Virus record (IMG/VR): IMGVR_UViG_3300036859_000123
Span: 1 to 36,102 of that record
From: a virus
Direction: 5' to 3' (one strand)
DNA: 36,102 bases
Position numbers and translations under genes: made by a program. Positions within the stretch are counted from its first letter, which is position 1, and every line of letters begins with the position of its first letter. A model generated the notes under the pieces. The model saw only the letters and a list, made by a program, of their open reading frames with translations. It searched no databases and was not told where the DNA came from. Below are positions 17,097-24,147 of this stretch, in pieces.

Positions 17097-17963
17097 ATGA
17101 AGAAAATTGTTGCGGTTCTTGTCGCTTTGGCGGCGCTCGCGGTGATTGCGGAGCGGCCGATCCGGGTGTTCGCTCAGTCGTATAGCATCACGCTTTACGG
17201 CGCGCGTCTCGGCGTGTCTGACACGCAAGTGCACACGATTCCGGTTGTGGCGTCCGACACGGTCGCGCTTCTCGCGGCGTCTCAGACGTTCACGAACAAG
17301 ACGCTTACCGGCAACATTGCTTCGAACTTCTCGAACACGGGAACCGTTACACTCTTCACGGCAACGGATACCGTCGTCGGCAAGGCGACAACGGACACGC
17401 TCACGAACAAGACGCTTGACGCGGAAGGAACCGGAAACGTCGTCACGTATCCTTCGCTCGTGTCGTTCCCGGCGGCGAACTGCAACAACGTCACGGCTAC
17501 AACGACATGGTCGTTGCCGGCGACGAATCCGGCGGTCGCAACGTGCTTCACGGGCACGAATACAAACTTCGGAACGCTCAACTATCCGGACGGCGCGAAC
17601 AGGATTTCATCGCAGATTTTGCTACCCGTGCCGGCTGACTTCACGGGCAACCTTGACGCGCGGCTTTTGTGGTTCGCGAACGCGACGACAGGCGCGGCGA
17701 AATGGGATATCTCGACCGTGTGCGTCAACAACACGACAATCGATCCAGCGTTCAACACGGCTTCGACCGTGACGACGACGACGAACGCGACGGCAAACGC
17801 TCAGAACTCGACGGCGTTTACCTCAATCACGATCACGGGTTGCACGTCGAGCACTCCGACAATGTTTCTCAAGATCGAACGTGACGCGAACGCGGGCGGC
17901 GATACGCTCACAGTAGACGCGCGCTTGACACAAATCGAATTCAAAATCCGTAGGGCAATGTAA
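17097..17963 (+). CDS. Tail fibre-like protein with Sec signal peptide
   Basis: 288 aa from ATG 17097 (GAGG five bases upstream; GTG 17076 has none). Residues 1-28 (MKKIVAVLVALAALAVIAER then PIRVFAQS) make a typical Sec signal peptide with cleavage after RVFA. The mature part has two TNKTL motifs (QTFTNKTLTGN, DTLTNKTLD) of the kind repeated in phage tail fibres, followed by a beta-rich domain with four Cys (ANCN, ATCF, TVCV, TGCT) that could be disulfide-bonded if exported. Fibre motifs and a signal peptide are an odd combination. Confidence 0.6.
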   Translation: MKKIVAVLVALAALAVIAERPIRVFAQSYSITLYGARLGVSDTQVHTIPVVASDTVALLAASQTFTNKTLTGNIASNFSNTGTVTLFTATDTVVGKATTDTLTNKTLDAEGTGNVVTYPSLVSFPAANCNNVTATTTWSLPATNPAVATCFTGTNTNFGTLNYPDGANRISSQILLPVPADFTGNLDARLLWFANATTGAAKWDISTVCVNNTTIDPAFNTASTVTTTTNATANAQNSTAFTSITITGCTSSTPTMFLKIERDANAGGDTLTVDARLTQIEFKIRRAM

Positions 17964-17973
17964 GGGGCGCGTC

Positions 17974-18231
17974 ATGGGGCCGATGAACGATTTCAACCTG
18001 CAACAATTCTTGCAGGACATGCGCGACGAGCAGAAAACCGATCATCTCGAATTGTCGAAGAAGGTCGAAGAAGCTCTAAAAGTGCAGAGCGATCACACGA
18101 CGCGGATTACGTTGCTCGAACGGTTCCGCTCGAACACGGTCAAGGCCGGATGGTTGTCGTTCGGCGCGTTCGTCGTGTTCGTGTTCGATCTCGTCAAGAA
18201 TCATCTCTTGTCCGGCGGCGTCAAGCCATAA
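17974..18231 (+). CDS. XhlA-like coiled-coil / single-membrane-helix protein (lysis-associated)
   Basis: 85 aa. Residues 1-45 are polar and heptad-patterned (QQFLQDMRDEQKTDHLELSKKVEEALK), then TRITLLERFRSNTVKAG and one hydrophobic helix, WLSFGAFVVFVFDLVKNHLL (~60-79), with a short basic tail. This is the layout of XhlA/hemolysin-type proteins that sit beside holins. AGGGG lies six bases before ATG 17974; ATG 17983 is an alternative. Position at the start of the lysis region supports a holin-accessory role, but no function is proven. Confidence 0.55.
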   Translation: MGPMNDFNLQQFLQDMRDEQKTDHLELSKKVEEALKVQSDHTTRITLLERFRSNTVKAGWLSFGAFVVFVFDLVKNHLLSGGVKP

Positions 18232-18244
18232 CAGCTTGACGCCG
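18216..18244 (+). terminator. 11-bp perfect hairpin spanning the stop codon of the XhlA-like gene
   Basis: CGGCGTCAAGC (18216-18226) pairs perfectly with GCTTGACGCCG (18234-18244). The loop CATAACA contains the TAA stop (18229-18231). No T-run follows. The right arm also holds the -35 hexamer of the promoter candidate that follows, so termination and initiation signals share DNA. Confidence 0.55.
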
Positions 18245-18264
18245 ATTCGCGTTCCGTGTAAACT
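18236..18264 (+). promoter_or_regulatory. Sigma-70-type promoter before 18308 gene
   Basis: TTGACG (18236-18241), 17-base spacer, TAAACT (18259-18264). Spacing is optimal, with five of six matches at -35 and four of six at -10. It would give a leader of about 37 bases ending in GAGGA before ATG 18308. Confidence 0.55.
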
Positions 18265-18307
18265 CACGGGTTCAAACGCTCGTTAACCTTTCACTGAGGA
18301 ACTTTCC

Positions 18308-19639
18308 ATGCTGAAGAAGATCGGCCGAATCTTGCTCGTCTCCGTGCTTTACTACTCGTGGCATATCCCGTTCGACATGACTTCGAGCTTCGCTCAGAAC
18401 GTGATCGCGGCCGAGCGCGTGACGTTCGAGGGGCCGGGCGGTAACGTCGGACGGATGAACGAGACGGCGAAGATCACGCGCGTTGAAGTCGGCGCGAACG
18501 GCGTCAACGTCGAGTTCACGAAGAAGGACGGCGGCGACAGATGGCCGAATACGTGCGGCGCTCCGTTCGCTGATCCTGCCGACGACTGCAAAGAGGACGG
18601 CGGGCGGATCGACATGGGCGCTCTTCAGTATTCACTCGGGTTCGTGCTGCCGGTCAACGGCACGCTTTACGGCTCGGCTCCAATCGAATACTGGTATGGG
18701 TGGCGCGACGGAACCGGCGCGATTCAGGATCAGTCGGTTACGTGCGACAATGGACGCGGGCAGATTCAGTGCAACATTTATTACGATGGCCGATGGCCGA
18801 ATCTCCGACAGGCACGGCCGGCAGCCGGCGACGAGATCGGCGTGTTCGTCGTGGCGGGAGACGCGCGGAACAACTTCGTTCCGTTGCAGGAACGTTCGAA
18901 CATTGTCACGTTCAGGCTACCGGCTCCGGGCGCAACGACGGTCGTTGAATACGGCGCGCAATCTGGCGGCGAGAGCGTGACGGACACGCTCAAGCGGGTT
19001 CGCTCGAAGTATCCGGCTCAGATCACGGGCAAGGAAGGCGCGAAGATTCTCAACGAGACTGCATGGATTCATCGTGCCGAAGGTTGGGCGCTTCTCGGGA
19101 AGGCCGGCGGCAATAACTGTCCGATGCCGACGACGGGCGCTCGCATCTCGTGCGACTATCTGATCGTCAATCGTGGCGGCGTGTGGTTCGGTCAAGACGT
19201 GCTCGTATCGGCTCCGGGCGAGAACGAGACGAGCGCGGCGAATCCCGTTAACGACGTGAACCCGTCCGACAACATGAGCGAGATCATTGCAAGCGGCGCG
19301 CGTTCCGTCGTGCTGCCGGTTGATCCGGGCGGCAGCGGGCCGGGGCCGGTCGATCCGCCGGCCGGCGACAAGGTCACGAAGGCCGATCTCGATGCGCTGA
19401 AGAACGAACTCAACTTGAAGATCGCCGATTCGAACAATCAGACGGCGGCGGTTCGTCAGTCGCTCGACGCGCTCGGCGCGGCGCTCAACAACACGAATCA
19501 GAACATCGCGGATCAGGTGACGGCGATCAACAACGCGCTCGCGGCGCTCGCGCAAGCCGGCGCGGTTCCGACAGGCTGCAAGGTTACAGGCGGCGTGCTC
19601 GGAATCCGATTCTCGCTTCACTGCGAACTCACGAAGTAA
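18308..19639 (+). CDS. Exported protein of unknown function with C-terminal coiled coil
   Basis: 443 aa, GAGGA before ATG 18308 and its own promoter candidate. The N-terminus MLKKIGRILLVSVLYYSW...SSFAQN resembles a Sec signal peptide with cleavage after SFA. The body has a beta-rich region with several Cys (NTCGAPF, DDCKED, TCDNG, IQCN, NNCP, ISCD), a GAKILNETAWIHR segment near 250, then a Gly/Pro linker (GGSGPGPVDPPAGDK, ~340) and a coiled coil (KADLDALKNELNLKIADS..., ~360-420) closed by a small Cys-containing end. It could be a secreted or tail-borne adhesin. No family is recognised. Confidence 0.6.
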   Translation: MLKKIGRILLVSVLYYSWHIPFDMTSSFAQNVIAAERVTFEGPGGNVGRMNETAKITRVEVGANGVNVEFTKKDGGDRWPNTCGAPFADPADDCKEDGGRIDMGALQYSLGFVLPVNGTLYGSAPIEYWYGWRDGTGAIQDQSVTCDNGRGQIQCNIYYDGRWPNLRQARPAAGDEIGVFVVAGDARNNFVPLQERSNIVTFRLPAPGATTVVEYGAQSGGESVTDTLKRVRSKYPAQITGKEGAKILNETAWIHRAEGWALLGKAGGNNCPMPTTGARISCDYLIVNRGGVWFGQDVLVSAPGENETSAANPVNDVNPSDNMSEIIASGARSVVLPVDPGGSGPGPVDPPAGDKVTKADLDALKNELNLKIADSNNQTAAVRQSLDALGAALNNTNQNIADQVTAINNALAALAQAGAVPTGCKVTGGVLGIRFSLHCELTK

Positions 19640-19650
19640 GGCGGGGCATC

Positions 19651-20289
19651 ATGCGCGCGATCCTGATTGCTGGCACGAACTCATGGAAGCCGGGCGATCC
19701 GGCGCTCGATTGGTTCGAGCCGGGTTCGGCGTTCGCGCGCTTCCTCGAAAGCAAGACAGACATACGGCCGGTTTTCGGGCAGAGCAAATCCAAGCCGGTC
19801 GTATACCGCCCGTTTACATGGTCAACGGATCTCGGCGGGGTTGGCTTTGGCAAGGGCGATCTTCGCGTGTGGATGGCAGCCGGCGCGAACTTGTTCGAAT
19901 ACATCGTTCCGTCGTTGTGCCCGGATGCGCGAATCCCGTCGAACGATCTCACGCTGATTGCTCACTCGCACGGCTTACAGGTTGCGCTCTTCGGCTTGGC
20001 ACTCGGGCTGAAGTGTGATACGCTGATTTCGATTGGTTCGCCGATTCGTAAGGACATGGCGGACACGGCAAAGCTCGCGCGGCCGAACGTTCGGAACTGG
20101 ATTCACGTTCACTCGGACGGCTCGGATCGGTGGCAATGGCTCGGCGAACTCTTCGACGGGCACTTAGGAATCGTGCGCGAATCTCCGCTTGCGGATCGAA
20201 ATGATTTCGTTCCGAAGGTCGGACACTCCGAACTCTTGCGCGATTCTCAGCACTTTCATTACTGGATCGAGAGAGGTTGGTTGCGATGA
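19651..20289 (+). CDS. Alpha/beta-hydrolase (esterase/lipase-like)
   Basis: 212 aa. It begins with a strand and oxyanion-type loop (MRAILIAGTNSW), has the nucleophile elbow LIAHSHGLQVALFGLALG near residue 105 (S in H-S-H-G), a following strand TLISIGSPIRKD, an Asp-rich stretch (HSDGSDRW) and a late GHSELL that could supply the catalytic His. That is the order of an alpha/beta-hydrolase triad. There is no signal peptide. It overlaps the next gene as ATGA and stands before the endolysin, so an envelope-ester substrate at lysis is plausible. A metabolic esterase cannot be excluded. Confidence 0.65.
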   Translation: MRAILIAGTNSWKPGDPALDWFEPGSAFARFLESKTDIRPVFGQSKSKPVVYRPFTWSTDLGGVGFGKGDLRVWMAAGANLFEYIVPSLCPDARIPSNDLTLIAHSHGLQVALFGLALGLKCDTLISIGSPIRKDMADTAKLARPNVRNWIHVHSDGSDRWQWLGELFDGHLGIVRESPLADRNDFVPKVGHSELLRDSQHFHYWIERGWLR

Positions 20290-20504
20290 AAACCTTTTGG
20301 AAGAACTTCGGAAAGGTGCTCGGCAAGGTTGCGCTCTACTCCGCGAAGGGCGCGGTTTGGGCGTCTCAGCATCCGGAAGTCGTCGCAATCGTCGGCTCGG
20401 TCGCTCACGTTCCGCCCGGCGCTCTCGCGACGGCTGGCAAAGTGATTCAGGTTGCCGGAGCCGTCGAAGCGGCACGAGAGAGCGCGAGCGCGGAGAAGAA
20501 GTAA
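20286..20504 (+). CDS. Small hydrophobic protein, holin candidate
   Basis: 72 aa from ATG 20286, coupled by ATGA to the hydrolase gene, with GAGAGG nine bases upstream. A basic N-terminus (MKTFWKNFGKVLGKV) leads into two moderately hydrophobic stretches (ALYSAKGAVWAS; VVAIVGSVAHVPPGALATAGKVIQVAGAVEA) separated by HPE, and ends SAEKK. Length, charge pattern and position just before the lysozyme suit a holin with short helices, but hydrophobicity is modest and the assignment is inference. Confidence 0.5.
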   Translation: MKTFWKNFGKVLGKVALYSAKGAVWASQHPEVVAIVGSVAHVPPGALATAGKVIQVAGAVEAARESASAEKK

Positions 20505-20577
20505 GATGCCGGGCGCGGAAACGCTCGCGGCAATCTGTTTCACTTGCAGACTTCTCTTTCAAGGATACCCGCCGAAC

Positions 20578-21087
20578 ATGTCTATCGTGAACTTGCACGA
20601 CATGCAAGAACAATTGATCCTGCACGAAGGGATCAAGCTCCGACCGTATCGCGACACGGTCGGAAAGATCACGATTGGCGTCGGCTACAACGTCACTGAT
20701 CGCGGATGGTCAACGCTCGAAGAGACCATCGGCCGGAAGATCAATCGCAAGCGGCCGGCGATCACGCGCGACGAAGCAATGAAGATGCTTGCGGCCGACA
20801 TTGATCGGTTCGAAGGCGTGCTTCGTTCGCAGTTCCCGACATACGACTTGCTCGACGAGATTCGAAAGCGCGTGCTCGTCGATCTCGCGTTCAATCTCGC
20901 ATGGCACTTGACCGAGTTCGTCAAGACGAAAGAAGCAATCGAGACAGCGGCGGCAACGAAGCTCACGGACGATTGGAACCGAGCGGCCGACATGCTGTTA
21001 CAATCGAAGTGGGCGCGACAGGTCAAGACTCGGGCAGTTCGGCTCACGGACATGCTTCGAACCGGGCTTGACTACATTCAAAAGTAA
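20578..21087 (+). CDS. Endolysin, T4-type lysozyme (glycoside hydrolase 24)
   Basis: A muramidase cutting peptidoglycan at lysis. The catalytic signature Glu-8-Asp-5-Thr is exact: E17 (LHEG), D26 (PYRDT) and T32 (KITIGVGY), followed by DEAMKMLAADIDRFE and VLVDLAFNLAW, typical of the helical lobe. ATG 20578 gives a 169-aa, T4-lysozyme-like N-terminus with AAGGA 12 bases upstream. An in-frame ATG at 20506, one base after the previous stop and with GGAG upstream, would add 24 residues (ETLAAICFTCRLLF core). That extension is too interrupted for a convincing signal-anchor, but it cannot be ruled out. Confidence 0.9.
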   Translation: MSIVNLHDMQEQLILHEGIKLRPYRDTVGKITIGVGYNVTDRGWSTLEETIGRKINRKRPAITRDEAMKMLAADIDRFEGVLRSQFPTYDLLDEIRKRVLVDLAFNLAWHLTEFVKTKEAIETAAATKLTDDWNRAADMLLQSKWARQVKTRAVRLTDMLRTGLDYIQK

Positions 21088-21101
21088 AGGCGGCGCGAAC
21101 A

Positions 21102-22217
21102 ATGGGGTTGAAACTTTGTCCGACGTGTCGAGCGAAGAAGATCGACAGCGGTTCGAATCAGTGCATGACGTGTTACAAGAAGAACGCTCCGGAACCGCTC
21201 TCAGATAAGATCCTTCAGGTTGTCCGGCGGAATCCGGACGGAATCACTCCGCTTGCGATTTCCGAATCGCTCGGCGGCGTGAGTGCGGGAAAGGTTCTCG
21301 ACGAACTGATCGCGCTTCGCAAGGCGGGCAAGAACCTGCACACGTTCGGTGATCGATGGTCGCAAAGCGCGGAACCGGAGACCGGCGGCATTTACGACGG
21401 AAAGCCTCTCGTCTCGGACGCGGCCGGATGGCATGTGTTCGGCGCGTGCGGCGATTCGCACTTGTGCTCGAAGCAAGAACGGCTCGACGCTCTGCACGAT
21501 CTCTATCGCGTGTATGACGCGAACGGGATCAAGACGGTTCTTCACACGGGGAACTATATCGACGGCGAAGCGCGATTCAACAAGCACGAACTCAAAGTTC
21601 ACGGTCTCGACGCTCAGCTTTCCTACATGGGCGAGAACTACCCGGCGATCAAAGGGATTCGAACGCTCATGGTCTCCGGCGACGATCACGAGGGATGGTA
21701 TGCACAACGGGAAGGCGTCGATATCGGGCGCTACATGCAAAGCGTGATGAAGCGCGGCGGCAGAACCGATATCGTCAATCTCGGTTACATGGAATCGTTC
21801 GTTCCGCTCAAGCACAAGGACAGCGGCAAGACGAGCATGGTTCATGTGATCCATCCGGGCGGCGGCTCCGCTTACGCGATCAGCTACACGTCGCAGAAAC
21901 AGATCGAGAGTTACGAAGGCGGCGAGAAGCCGGCAATCGCTCTGATCGGGCACTACCACAAAGCCGAACATCTCGAAGCGCGAAACGTTCACGCTTTCCA
22001 AACCGGCTGCACGCAAGATCAAACCGTGTTCATGCGGAAGAAGAAGCTCGTCGCGAGCATCGGCGGATGGATCATCATGGCGCGACAGAATCCGGAGACC
22101 GGCGCAATCGAGGAAGTCGTTTCCTACTTCAAGGCGTATTACAATCGCGGATACTACGTGAATCAGCGATGGTCGCTTTCGGGGCCGGTGACGCAAGTTC
22201 CGAGACTCAAACTCTAA
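21102..22217 (+). CDS. Metallophosphoesterase with N-terminal zinc ribbon
   Basis: 371 aa. CPTC (6-9) and CMTC (21-24) form a probable zinc ribbon, followed by a winged-helix-like part (SDKILQVVRRNPDGITPLAISESLGG). The catalytic domain shows the calcineurin-like motifs in order: GDSH (~115), HTGNYIDGE (~148), SGDDHE (~192), HVIHPGG (~250) and IGHYHKAE (~281). Motifs II and III are atypical (GN for GD, GDDHE for GNHE). Such phage enzymes are often nucleases or DNA-end processing phosphoesterases, and the zinc ribbon would suit nucleic acid binding. The substrate is unknown. AAAGG precedes ATG 21102. Confidence 0.8.
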   Translation: MGLKLCPTCRAKKIDSGSNQCMTCYKKNAPEPLSDKILQVVRRNPDGITPLAISESLGGVSAGKVLDELIALRKAGKNLHTFGDRWSQSAEPETGGIYDGKPLVSDAAGWHVFGACGDSHLCSKQERLDALHDLYRVYDANGIKTVLHTGNYIDGEARFNKHELKVHGLDAQLSYMGENYPAIKGIRTLMVSGDDHEGWYAQREGVDIGRYMQSVMKRGGRTDIVNLGYMESFVPLKHKDSGKTSMVHVIHPGGGSAYAISYTSQKQIESYEGGEKPAIALIGHYHKAEHLEARNVHAFQTGCTQDQTVFMRKKKLVASIGGWIIMARQNPETGAIEEVVSYFKAYYNRGYYVNQRWSLSGPVTQVPRLKL

Positions 22218-22245
22218 CGCGCGTCGAGCGCACGAAGGGCGGAAC

Positions 22246-22587
22246 ATGGCAACAGCACAAGAACGAGCGGCGGCGCGTCCGGCTTCTCTCGGGAAGCCGG
22301 GCGAATCCGAGATGAACGAAGCAAACGGTCTCGTCAACGGAGACCGTCAAGCGGCCTACGGTTCTCCGCTCGAATCGTATACGGCTCAGGCGAAGGTTTG
22401 GAGCGGCATTCTTGCCGACAAACTGAAGGCGGATCTCACGGCCGAAGATGTTGTGATCCTTCTCGCGGCAATGAAGCTCTGGCGCGAAGCTCACAAACCG
22501 AAACGCGATAACCGCGTTGACACTCACGGATACATGCTCGTGCTCGCGCATGTGATCGAAGGGCGGAACGATGCTGAAGGGCGTTGA
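22246..22587 (+). CDS. DUF6378-like small phage protein
   Basis: 113 aa. The central part reads LVNGDRQAAYGSPLESY...VWSGILADKL...LTAEDVVILLAAMKLWREAHKPKRDNRVDTHGY, matching the DUF6378 pattern (GDR...YG.P, DV..LM..K..R, KRDN..D..GY). The family is small, phage-borne and of unknown function. GAAGGGCGG lies before ATG 22246. The gene overlaps the next by 17 bases and belongs to the run of small genes after the metallophosphoesterase. Confidence 0.75.
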   Translation: MATAQERAAARPASLGKPGESEMNEANGLVNGDRQAAYGSPLESYTAQAKVWSGILADKLKADLTAEDVVILLAAMKLWREAHKPKRDNRVDTHGYMLVLAHVIEGRNDAEGR

Positions 22588-22798
22588 CGAACATCAGAAG
22601 ATGCCGGTCACGAATGACCGGCCGGCGATTCAGGATCTCGTGATCGCCGATATTCAAGCGCGGAAAGCGGTCGGTCTCGAACGTTACGGCACGTTGCTTC
22701 AAGCGCACAACGGGCGTGATGCGTTGCTCGACGCATATCAGGAAGCACTCGATCTCGCGATCTACTTGCGACAGGCGCTCGAAGAGAGGAACACATGA
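22571..22798 (+). CDS. Small helical phage protein (DAYQEALDL motif)
   Basis: 75 aa, mainly helical: DRPAIQDLVIADIQARKAVGLERYGT followed by NGRDALLDAYQEALDLAIYLRQALEER. This two-helix pattern with G.ERYGT and GRDAL.DAYQEALDL recurs in small phage proteins near nucleotide metabolism genes and resembles all-alpha NTP pyrophosphatase helices, although too few acidic residues are placed to claim that activity. Start ATG 22571 lies within the previous gene (GAAGGGCGGAACG upstream); the end couples to the next as ATGA. Confidence 0.65.
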   Translation: MLKGVDEHQKMPVTNDRPAIQDLVIADIQARKAVGLERYGTLLQAHNGRDALLDAYQEALDLAIYLRQALEERNT

Positions 22799-23178
22799 GC
22801 CGAGCGACGACGTTTCCCGATTCATCTAAAGGGCGCAAGGCGCGGCCGGTTGCAACCGGCGTGCTCGATTACTTTCCGGACGCGATCATAGCGATCTCGG
22901 AAGCCTCACTTCTCGGCGCGATGGAACACAACGGAGGCGTTCTCGGATGGAACCGGGCAGCGTCAACCGACGAAGCCGACGCCGGGATTCGGCATTTCAT
23001 GCAACGCGGCACGCGCGACAAGGACGGCGTTCGACACTCGGCGCGGTATGCGTGGCGGGCGCTCGCACTTCTTCAGAAGGAAATCGAAGATGAAAAGACA
23101 GCTTCTCTCAAGTCTCGCGGCGGTTCTCGTCGTGCTCGCGGCGCAAAGCGCAAGCGCGCAAAGCGTCAAGCTCGATAG
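22795..23178 (+). CDS. DUF5664-like protein (putative dATP/dGTP diphosphohydrolase-type N-terminal domain)
   Basis: 127 aa. Residues 20-100 (VLDYFPDAIIAISEASLLGAMEHNGGVLGWNR...DADAGIRHFMQRGT...DGVRHSARYAWRALALLQKEIE) follow the DUF5664 helical pattern, with acidic and His residues at conserved sites. The last ~30 residues are extremely basic (GGSRRARGAKRKRAKRQAR) and share DNA with the signal-peptide coding region of the next gene in another frame, so they may be a by-product of the overlap. A role in nucleotide pools is inferred from the family only. Start couples by ATGA. Confidence 0.6.
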   Translation: MSRATTFPDSSKGRKARPVATGVLDYFPDAIIAISEASLLGAMEHNGGVLGWNRAASTDEADAGIRHFMQRGTRDKDGVRHSARYAWRALALLQKEIEDEKTASLKSRGGSRRARGAKRKRAKRQAR

Positions 23179-23659
23179 ACTGACGCCGGCTCTTCCGACT
23201 GCCGGCGAGCAACGCGCGGCCGATATCGCTTCATGGGTTACGCTCGGCGCGGCGCTCGTGCTCGACTCGCGCGAGACCATCGGCAAGTGTGACGGGCAAG
23301 ACGACTGTTACCACGCGATCACACGCGCGGCGCTCCGGCTCGGCGCGACGTATGGAGCGGTCGAACTGATCAAACGGTTGACGCATCGCGAGCGGCCGTG
23401 TCACGCGAACGCCACGTTCACGGGCGGAACCGAAGCCGGCGTGTGCGGCGGCTCCGATCCGTATGCGTCCTTTCCGAGCGGACATACCGCGTTCGCGTTC
23501 TCAACGGTCAACTTCGGGCCGGCGCGCGGCGCGCGTCTCGGGTTCTCCGTTCCTCTTGCTGTCTCGACGGGCGGGCTTCGCATCGCTGGCGGTAAACACT
23601 GGCTTACCGACACGCTCGCGGGCGCGGGCGTCGGCTTGCTCACTTCGAGGATCAGATAA
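23090..23659 (+). CDS. PAP2-family phosphatase with signal peptide
   Basis: 189 aa from ATG 23090. Residues 1-23 (MKRQLLSSLAAVLVVLAAQS then ASA) are a Sec signal peptide, probably cut before QSVKL. All three phosphatidic acid phosphatase motifs are present: KRLTHRERP (~95), PSGHTAFAFS (~128) and RIAGGKHWLTD (~164-174). The expected reaction is dephosphorylation of a lipid phosphate, undecaprenyl pyrophosphate or similar outside the cytoplasm. It starts inside the preceding gene (89-base overlap) and ends in TAATG with the next exported protein. PAP2 enzymes are uncommon in phages. Confidence 0.85.
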   Translation: MKRQLLSSLAAVLVVLAAQSASAQSVKLDRLTPALPTAGEQRAADIASWVTLGAALVLDSRETIGKCDGQDDCYHAITRAALRLGATYGAVELIKRLTHRERPCHANATFTGGTEAGVCGGSDPYASFPSGHTAFAFSTVNFGPARGARLGFSVPLAVSTGGLRIAGGKHWLTDTLAGAGVGLLTSRIR

Positions 23660-24147
23660 TGACGGCGGGCGAGCGCGTCCTTCTCGCGTGCTTCCTTTTC
23701 ACGCTCGCGGCGCTCGTGTGCTTTTGGTCCGTGCTTACGCACGCTCAAGAGCGCGAGCTTCTACCGAGTAGACAGATCGGGGCCGGCTTCGTGCCGGCTC
23801 TCGTTCTGCCGGCGTCCGGCATCGAGCGCGAGAACCTGAAAGCCGACAAGCTCGCGATCCGGCTCGTGAACGGGCCGATCATCTCGAAGGGAAATACACT
23901 CGTCGTCTACTGCCACGTTCCGCGCGACGAGCGCAACCGGCTTCTCGAAGCCGGCATAGCAGACGAGCGAAGCTCTCAGATCGATCTCGAAGGCTCACGC
24001 GCGGCCGTGACGAACCGCTTCGACTTCAAGCCGAACACATGCGGCGAGAACGTCGCGTATTGCGGCGTCGGGCGCAATGATGGCACGTCGGAGATCGTGA
24101 AGGCTCCGTTCCGCGTGACCGGCTTGTTCTGCGACGACGGCGGCTAG
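23659..24147 (+). CDS. Exported or membrane-anchored protein, unrecognised
   Basis: 162 aa, coupled by TAATG to the PAP2 gene. MTAGERVLLACFLFTLAALVCFWSVLTHAQ is a signal peptide or signal anchor with a possible cleavage after THA. The exported part has five Cys (VVYCHV, NTCGENVAYCGV, LFCDD, plus those of the signal), which fits an oxidising compartment. Coupling to PAP2 suggests the two act together at the envelope. No family is recognised. Its TAG stop overlaps the stop of the convergent minus-strand gene (shared CTAG). Confidence 0.6.
   Translation: MTAGERVLLACFLFTLAALVCFWSVLTHAQERELLPSRQIGAGFVPALVLPASGIERENLKADKLAIRLVNGPIISKGNTLVVYCHVPRDERNRLLEAGIADERSSQIDLEGSRAAVTNRFDFKPNTCGENVAYCGVGRNDGTSEIVKAPFRVTGLFCDDGG

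Noticed and set aside
18000-18018. CTGCAA...TTGCAG inverted repeat
   Set aside because: Short and within the XhlA-like coding region; no repeat elsewhere.
20001-20030. TTGGCAC match to the repeated element inside the hydrolase gene
   Set aside because: Within coding sequence, lacks the GC ten bases later and has no gene start downstream.
21201-22337. 378-codon minus-strand open frame
   Set aside because: Antisense to the metallophosphoesterase with its motifs intact on the plus strand.
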